This document shows, piece after piece, positions 7,875-12,291 of a stretch of DNA of 12,291 nucleotides (positions are counted from its first letter, which is position 1; every line of letters starts with the position of its first letter). Source of the DNA: Candidatus Aenigmatarchaeota archaeon (GTDB lineage Archaea > Aenigmatarchaeota > Aenigmatarchaeia > QMZP01). The stretch is taken from positions 1 through 12,291 of the forward strand of contig DAOVGQ010000056.1 in assembly GCA_030672315.1 (NCBI GenBank). The letters are read 5' to 3'. Made by a program: the position numbers and the translations under genes. Under the pieces are notes generated by a model. That model saw only the letters and a list, made by a program, of their open reading frames with translations. It did no database searches and was not told the origin of the DNA.

Positions 7875-10256
7875 GGTGCATACCACCCTGACCTGGCAGT
7901 CCTGCTCCAGGTCTTTCAGGTAGTCCAGGGCAGCCTGTTTGTCGCAGCAGGTCGTGCACGGCTCCTCCCAAAGCCCGGGACCGCATGAGCCGCAGTCACT
8001 CAAATCAATCCCGCCCACAGGGCAATCACAGAACATGCTGTTAATCTCAGCAGTGGTTGCACCACAGGACTCAGCCACAGCCTTCAGATAAGAGCAGTCA
8101 CACCCCGGCAGCACAATGGTGTTGTCGACATATTCCTCAGTGCTTACAGGGTCTATCTCGCATTTCTGCATTGCGGCGGCCAGGCAAGCCTTCTCGCTGT
8201 CTGTCATCACAAGACCAGAATCACTGCTCCTCCTTGGTATGTATACATAAACATTCCTGTCCTCACTGCCCAGGGCAAAGCCGCTGTAAGAGAAGCCGCC
8301 CCTGGGCATGTAATCCGCCAGGGGGTCATACATTGTTGCACCAACATCATAGCTGTATCCTGACGGAAGATAGTCTACCAAGGTGCTTACCAGCGGGGGT
8401 GAGTAGCATCCCTGGGTACACTCGCTACAGTTGCCCATAATCATATCCCTCATGTCTGCACCCACACTCTCTATTTCCTCAGCATGCTCCTCACAGAACC
8501 TGCATTCGTCTGTGTCCCCGCACCCCGGAGGGGCGTTGCTGATATCCACATTGGTTACAGGAAGGTTCATGTAACCGTTGTTGAATTCCACAAAGGCATG
8601 CTCCCTGTCCACTGGCCCGATGCTACACTGGTGGACGGTCACTGTATCAATATCGCAACTAACTGCGCAGGCATCGCAGCTGTCAAATTGCTTATCTCCC
8701 TCATGGTCATAGTAAAATCCATCCTCGGTGATGCTGACCTCCTTGAAGTGCACCCTTATCTCATGCACAGGGTTAAGCTTGACCTGGTAATTCTTGCTGG
8801 GTTCAAGCTCATCTGCCGAGACCTCCCTCTTCAGGAACTCGTAATCAGTGGTCTGATAGACAAAGAGTTCCTGAGTCCCTGTCCCGCACCTTATCAACCC
8901 CTCAACCTCGCCATTCTCATCTGTCTCCCCATCTCCAATGGGGCATCCCCCAAAGACAACCCAGGCCCCCTCCATGGGTGTCCCGAGTTCGTTAACTACC
9001 CTTACCCTGCCGTTGCAGTGCAGCTCCGCCTCTGTGCACTCGGGCAGCCCTGCTCTGGGTGAACCGCACCCCTCAGGCTTCGGCTCCATTACTTGGTCTC
9101 CCCTGTCCCTGATACCCACTTCGCTCGCGAAATTGAAGCTGTACCCTGTATAGGGGTCCCTCACCCTGATTATGAAGGGATAGTTGAATTCATAGGCATG
9201 GTTGTAGACAGCGGTGCAGACAGGTATTGTAAATCCCCCATGTGAAGGCATCTTGAAATTGGTCGCGAACACAAAGTCAAAGAGGTTGAAAACCCAGCCA
9301 TCAGCCATCAGGGTCCGGATGTCAAGGTCCGGATAGCTCTCTCCGTTCAGGTCCTGTATGGCAAACATCTTGGTCTGTGGTAGACATGAGGCCCCGGGAC
9401 AGAGGTTCTGCATGGGCACCCACCATTCAGTGGATACTATTACATATTCCAGTATCTCATACAGGTAGGCATTTATCTGCTGCGGGCTCCTGTAGACAAC
9501 CTCACCGCACTGTGTCATGGCACCTGAAGTGGGAAGCTTGGGATGCCCGTCTCCCGTCTCCTGGGAGAAGTATATGGCCGCTATGGTGAAAACATCAAAG
9601 TACCTGTTGTCCGCAGAGGCCTCTGCAAAGTCCCTTGCAAATGCATATATCTTTCCGAACTTGGTATCAATACGGGCCCTGTAAGGATAGAGGTCCCCTG
9701 ACATGGTGTAGTTCCTGACCGTGGTGGGCATGGTAACAGTGATGTCAATAAAATCAGGCTCATATATATTGGTACCTGGCAGCTTTTTTGTACCCTTTAT
9801 CTCTACATCAACATTAATCTTACTCTTGTCGAACTCTGCCCTGTTTCCATAGCGCAGCTCAATGTCATCCATACCCTCCAGGACAATCTTCTTTATGGAG
9901 GCCTCCATCCACAATTTCACATCCATGATGTCAGGATACATCACATTGTCACATCTCTGCCAGTAGGGCACTCCCATGAAAAGGAACTCGACATGATCCA
10001 CATCCTCATAAGTCCTTGTCACCCCTGGCATGTAGGCATCCAGGTAGCCACCATGGGTCATCATTGTCCTGAGGGTCTTGTCCGCGGCATCCCTTATCAC
10101 ACCTTTGACGCTGTCCGCGACCTGTCTCTGCTCGTCATACACCCCCTTGGGGACAGGGCTCGGTATAATGGTCCCGCCCTGAATGGCATAATAGGCCACT
10201 ATCACCACAACGAACATGATGCCGAGAACAACGATAAACTCCATCTGCCCCTTCAT
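7872..10256 (-). CDS. Prepilin-like, membrane-anchored cysteine-rich surface protein
   Basis: This 794-residue protein has an unknown function. It begins MKGQMEF, followed by a hydrophobic helix (residues 6-28). This resembles archaeal class III prepilin signals, in which a prepilin peptidase cuts between Gly and Gln; here the Glu comes sooner than in the usual Q-x-S-x-E form. The large exported part has a poorly cysteined region (30-400). A carboxypeptidase-regulatory-like beta sandwich is likely at about 412-498 (RVRVVNELGTPMEGAWVVF, then GETDENGE). Cysteine-dense stretches follow (527-617 and 719-793, including CDCPVGG and PCTTCCDK). About 34 Cys are present in all, mostly in the second half. 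It is the first gene of the operon with proteins A and B. The ATG at 10256 has no visible SD, but a TATA-like box about 29 nt upstream suits a leaderless mRNA. It may be a pilin-type subunit or an anchored adhesin. Confidence 0.92.
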   Translation of the reverse strand: MKGQMEFIVVLGIMFVVVIVAYYAIQGGTIIPSPVPKGVYDEQRQVADSVKGVIRDAADKTLRTMMTHGGYLDAYMPGVTRTYEDVDHVEFLFMGVPYWQRCDNVMYPDIMDVKLWMEASIKKIVLEGMDDIELRYGNRAEFDKSKINVDVEIKGTKKLPGTNIYEPDFIDITVTMPTTVRNYTMSGDLYPYRARIDTKFGKIYAFARDFAEASADNRYFDVFTIAAIYFSQETGDGHPKLPTSGAMTQCGEVVYRSPQQINAYLYEILEYVIVSTEWWVPMQNLCPGASCLPQTKMFAIQDLNGESYPDLDIRTLMADGWVFNLFDFVFATNFKMPSHGGFTIPVCTAVYNHAYEFNYPFIIRVRDPYTGYSFNFASEVGIRDRGDQVMEPKPEGCGSPRAGLPECTEAELHCNGRVRVVNELGTPMEGAWVVFGGCPIGDGETDENGEVEGLIRCGTGTQELFVYQTTDYEFLKREVSADELEPSKNYQVKLNPVHEIRVHFKEVSITEDGFYYDHEGDKQFDSCDACAVSCDIDTVTVHQCSIGPVDREHAFVEFNNGYMNLPVTNVDISNAPPGCGDTDECRFCEEHAEEIESVGADMRDMIMGNCSECTQGCYSPPLVSTLVDYLPSGYSYDVGATMYDPLADYMPRGGFSYSGFALGSEDRNVYVYIPRRSSDSGLVMTDSEKACLAAAMQKCEIDPVSTEEYVDNTIVLPGCDCSYLKAVAESCGATTAEINSMFCDCPVGGIDLSDCGSCGPGLWEEPCTTCCDKQAALDYLKDLEQDCQVRVVCT
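8763..9023 (-). other. Probable carboxypeptidase-regulatory-like (Ig-fold) domain
   Basis: Residues about 412-498 of the prepilin-like protein show the family pattern. A first strand is followed by GTPMEGAWVVF, then DGETDENGEVEG, and a final strand reading YQVKLNPV. Such domains are common stalk or spacer modules in surface proteins. Two extra Cys (438 and 457) could cross-link it. The call rests on pattern recognition only. Confidence 0.6.
10173..10256 (-). other. Class III-like prepilin signal and anchor helix
   Basis: Codons 1-28 encode a short basic start (MKG), a candidate Gly-Gln cleavage point, a Glu at position 6 and a helix rich in Val, Ile and Phe up to YYAIQGG. In type IV-like pilins this helix packs into the filament core after cleavage. 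If it is not cleaved, it would be a plain N-terminal membrane anchor. Confidence 0.6.
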
Positions 10257-10269
10257 ATATATTATTAAT
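10256..10269 (+). promoter_or_regulatory. Candidate TATA region of alaS
   Basis: TATATATT (10256-10263) and the overlapping ATTATTAAT (10261-10269) lie 41-54 nt before the alaS ATG. Either would place a transcription start near 10284-10296, giving a short leader that could still include the AGGAG at 10294. Which element is used cannot be told from sequence. Confidence 0.4.
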
Positions 10270-10280
10270 TGATGGTTACT

Positions 10281-10289
10281 ATTAATAAT
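10281..10289 (-). promoter_or_regulatory. TATA-like box of the surface-protein operon
   Basis: On the - strand ATTATTAAT occupies -25 to -33 relative to the A of the ATG at 10256. Archaeal TATA boxes sit about 25-30 nt before the transcription start, so transcription would begin at or next to the start codon. That agrees with the missing SD. No clear purine-rich BRE is evident beside it. Confidence 0.5.
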
Positions 10290-10293
10290 TTTC

Positions 10294-10298
10294 AGGAG
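10294..10298 (+). promoter_or_regulatory. Possible Shine-Dalgarno site of alaS
   Basis: AGGAG lies 11 nt before the ATG at 10310. That is a little far for an archaeal SD, so initiation may be weak or the match fortuitous. The alaS frame has a TAA at 10286-10288 and no other start codon before 10310. Confidence 0.45.
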
Positions 10299-10309
10299 AA
10301 CCTGTAACC

Positions 10310-12291
10310 ATGCTCACAAAAAAGGCCCTCATGGAGAAGTTCAGAAAGACCCCTGATAAATACTGGAAGGCCGAACTCTTCAAGGAGAAGGGCTTTGCAA
10401 GAAAGAGATGCAGCAACTGCGGCAAGTATTTCTGGAGCCTTGACCCTGACAGGAAGCTGTGCGGCGATCCGCCCTGTGAGAACTACGGCTTTATAGGCAA
10501 GCCCATAACCAAGGTCAGGTGGGACTATGTCCAGGCTTGGAAGGCCTTTGAGAGGTTCTTTATGAAGAACGGCCATGCCTCGGTTCCCCGTTACCCTGTT
10601 ATAGACAGGTGGAGGCCCGACCTCTTCTTCACAATAGCATCCATCCAGGACTTCCAGAGGCTTGACAAGGGCAACATGGTCTTCGAATACCCCGCAAACC
10701 CGCTTATCGTTCCCCAGATGTGCCTGAGGTTTCCTGACATCCAGAATGTCGGTGTGACAGGCAGGCACCACACCTCCTTTCTCATGTCCGGCCAGCACGC
10801 CTTTGGCTACCCCGAGGAGGGCTACTTCAGGGACCGCTGCCTCGAGCTCAACTTCAGCTTTCTTAACAGGGTGATGGGAATCCCAGAGAGGGAGCTCACC
10901 TATATCGAATCCCTCTGGGCCATGCCCGACCTTTCAGCATTCGGCCCCTCAATGGAGACACTCTCCCGCGGCCTGGAGCTTGTGAACTCTGTATTCATGC
11001 AGTTCACCAGTTCAGGCTCCTCCTTCAGGGAGCTTCCAAAAAAAGTGATTGACGTGGGCTGGGGCCACGAGCGACTGGTGTGGTTCACCCAGGGAACCAT
11101 TACCGGCTATGATGCGGTCTTTGGTCCTGTTATAGAATGGCTCAGGAAGAGGGCAGGCATCAGGGGCAGCGAACTCCTGGAGAGGTATGCATCCCTGGCA
11201 GGGGGCCTTGACATCGAGGAGGCCGCCAATGTCAGAAAGCTCAGGGAGGGTATAGCCAGGGAGCTCGGTGTCTCTGTCAAGGAGCTCACCGAATTAGTCG
11301 AGCCCTCCCAGGCCCTGTATGCAATAGCTGATCACACCAAAACCCTCCTCTTTGCCATAACAGACGGAGGCATACCCTCTAATGTGGGGGGAGGCTACAA
11401 CCTGAGGGTCCTGCTAAGGAGGATGCTCTCCTTTATCAATGAATTCGGTTTTGACATCGACCCAGGCAGGGTAGCCGAGCTCCATGTGAAGCATCTCCAT
11501 CCCATGTTCCCTGAACTATCCAGCGGCCTGGACAACTTCGCCAAGATTATGGACATAGAGAGGGAGCGCTACGAGAAGACCCTTGAGAAGGCAGGCCTCC
11601 TTATACAGAGGGAGCTGAAGTCAGGCAGGGGCATAGATACCAAGACCATGGCAAGGCTCTACACCTCAAACGGAATCACACCCGAGCTTGTCGAGAAGGT
11701 TGCCAGGGAGCAGGACCTTGATTTTTCTGTGCCAGAGGGCTTCTATTCAAGCCTGACCCAGGGGCACATGACAGGGGAGAAGGATCAGGCTGAGAAAGCC
11801 CTCAGGGTGGATGTCTCGGGCATACCCAAGACCCGTACGCTCTTCTATGAGAAACCCTACCAGAAAGAGTTCAAGGCTGCTGTTCTGGCCAGGCTGGGCG
11901 ACTGGATTGTCCTTGACAAGACCCTTTTCTATGCCGAGGGTGGGGGCCAGCTCTCGGACCAGGGCATTCTCTGGCTGGGCACCAGGGAGTTCCAGGTCCT
12001 GGACGTCCAGAAGATTGATGACGTGATTCTCCACAAGGTGGACAGGCCAGAGGGCCTAAGGAAGGGCCAGGCGGTGAGGGGCGAGATAGACTGGGAGAGG
12101 AGACACACCATCATGAAGATGCACACCTGCACCCACATCGTTGCAGGCGCAGCCCGTAAGGTTTTGGGCTCCCATATCTGGCAGGCCGGTGCCAAGAAGG
12201 ACCTTGAATCATCCAGGATAGACCTCACCCACTACAAGCCCTTCTCCCAGGAGGAGCTCAGGGAGATAGAGCGCCTGGCCAATGACATAAT
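10310..12291 (+). CDS. alaS: Alanyl-tRNA synthetase, archaeal type, 3' partial
   Basis: The enzyme charges tRNA-Ala with alanine and hydrolyses mischarged Ser- and Gly-tRNA in its editing domain. It is cytoplasmic. The frame starts at ATG 10310, just after an in-frame TAA, and stays open to the window edge: 660 codons of an expected 900 or so. Residues 34-56 (CSNC...CGDPPC) form the archaeal N-terminal zinc insert. Class II motif 2 lies in the stretch RFPDIQNVGVTGRHHTSF (140-157), and motif 3 is GWGHER (250-255). The C-terminal half of the catalytic and tRNA-recognition region includes SNVGGGYNLRVLLRRML (357-373). The editing domain begins near FYAEGGGQLSDQG (540-552) and has the metal-binding HTCTH (605-609). 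Its second, Cys-x3-His, motif and the C-terminal domain lie outside. It is divergent from the surface operon. Confidence 0.97.
   Translation, partial: MLTKKALMEKFRKTPDKYWKAELFKEKGFARKRCSNCGKYFWSLDPDRKLCGDPPCENYGFIGKPITKVRWDYVQAWKAFERFFMKNGHASVPRYPVIDRWRPDLFFTIASIQDFQRLDKGNMVFEYPANPLIVPQMCLRFPDIQNVGVTGRHHTSFLMSGQHAFGYPEEGYFRDRCLELNFSFLNRVMGIPERELTYIESLWAMPDLSAFGPSMETLSRGLELVNSVFMQFTSSGSSFRELPKKVIDVGWGHERLVWFTQGTITGYDAVFGPVIEWLRKRAGIRGSELLERYASLAGGLDIEEAANVRKLREGIARELGVSVKELTELVEPSQALYAIADHTKTLLFAITDGGIPSNVGGGYNLRVLLRRMLSFINEFGFDIDPGRVAELHVKHLHPMFPELSSGLDNFAKIMDIERERYEKTLEKAGLLIQRELKSGRGIDTKTMARLYTSNGITPELVEKVAREQDLDFSVPEGFYSSLTQGHMTGEKDQAEKALRVDVSGIPKTRTLFYEKPYQKEFKAAVLARLGDWIVLDKTLFYAEGGGQLSDQGILWLGTREFQVLDVQKIDDVILHKVDRPEGLRKGQAVRGEIDWERRHTIMKMHTCTHIVAGAARKVLGSHIWQAGAKKDLESSRIDLTHYKPFSQEELREIERLANDI

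Larger units (their letters stand above)
10261..10311. repeat. Two interleaved perfect inverted repeats in the divergent promoter
   Basis: The first pair is ATTATTAAT (10261-10269) with ATTAATAAT (10281-10289), 9 bp. The second is ATGGTTAC (10272-10279) with GTAACCAT (10304-10311), 8 bp; its last arm includes the AT of the alaS start codon. The arms run A-B-A'-B'. The AT-rich pair may simply be back-to-back TATA boxes, while the second pair is less easily explained. Confidence 0.7.

Noticed and set aside
8484..9062. 192-codon open frame on the + strand inside the prepilin-like gene, with other + strand frames of 120-160 codons inside A and B
   Set aside because: They lie opposite genes with clear domains, signals and operon structure, and show no domain or SD. 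The window is GC-rich enough for stops to be rare in antisense frames.
10257..10309. A small RNA gene, tRNA or T-box-like leader before alaS
   Set aside because: Only 53 nt are available, most of it promoter-like AT sequence, and no cloverleaf or T-box landmarks are present.

Overview
The window is archaeal chromosomal DNA. Three things show this: a uL10/P0 and P1 ribosomal stalk pair of archaeal type, with the 26-residue P1-binding repeats in P0 and the [10 protein letters not shown] tail on P1; an alanyl-tRNA synthetase with the archaeal N-terminal four-cysteine zinc insert; and Shine-Dalgarno sites of the GGAGGTG / AGGTGAT kind. The lineage cannot be fixed from the sequence. Arginine AGG and isoleucine ATA codons are frequent. 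The short prepilin-like N-terminus (KGQMEF) would fit a DPANN or euryarchaeal lineage, but that is only a guess.

Layout. (1) At 1-1165 on the + strand are the 3' part of rpl10 (P0, 5' end outside the window) and the complete rpl12 (P1). They are 19 nt apart, and a strong SD precedes rpl12. (2) After a 51-nt convergent gap, 1217-10256 on the - strand holds a tight three-gene operon read from right to left. First comes a 794-residue, prepilin-anchored, cysteine-rich protein (7872-10256). Two giant paralogous secreted or membrane proteins of 1126 and 1084 residues follow (4482-7862 and 1217-4471). The junctions are 9 and 10 nt, and at both the upstream TAG stop overlaps the downstream SD. (3) From 10310 on the + strand runs alaS, open to the right edge (660 codons visible). 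The 53-nt divergent spacer 10257-10309 holds TATA-like elements and two interleaved perfect inverted repeats.

The accessory operon is the interesting part. Each giant protein has a signal peptide, then four copies of an eight-cysteine module with an NCC-x-D-C-x-C core. Beta-rich, probably Ig-like domains alternate with the modules, and a coiled coil and a pair of C-terminal membrane segments follow. Together the three proteins carry roughly 150 cysteines, nearly all predicted to lie outside the membrane. My inference is a multi-subunit cell-surface structure or adhesin: a pilin-like subunit or anchor plus two long disulfide- or metal-stabilised rods. I cannot name a characterised system it belongs to. 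It lies between rpl12 and alaS, genes I recall as neighbours on the same strand in several archaea, so it may be a lineage-specific insertion into a housekeeping locus. I see no tRNA, rRNA, CRISPR array, transposase or insertion-sequence ends.
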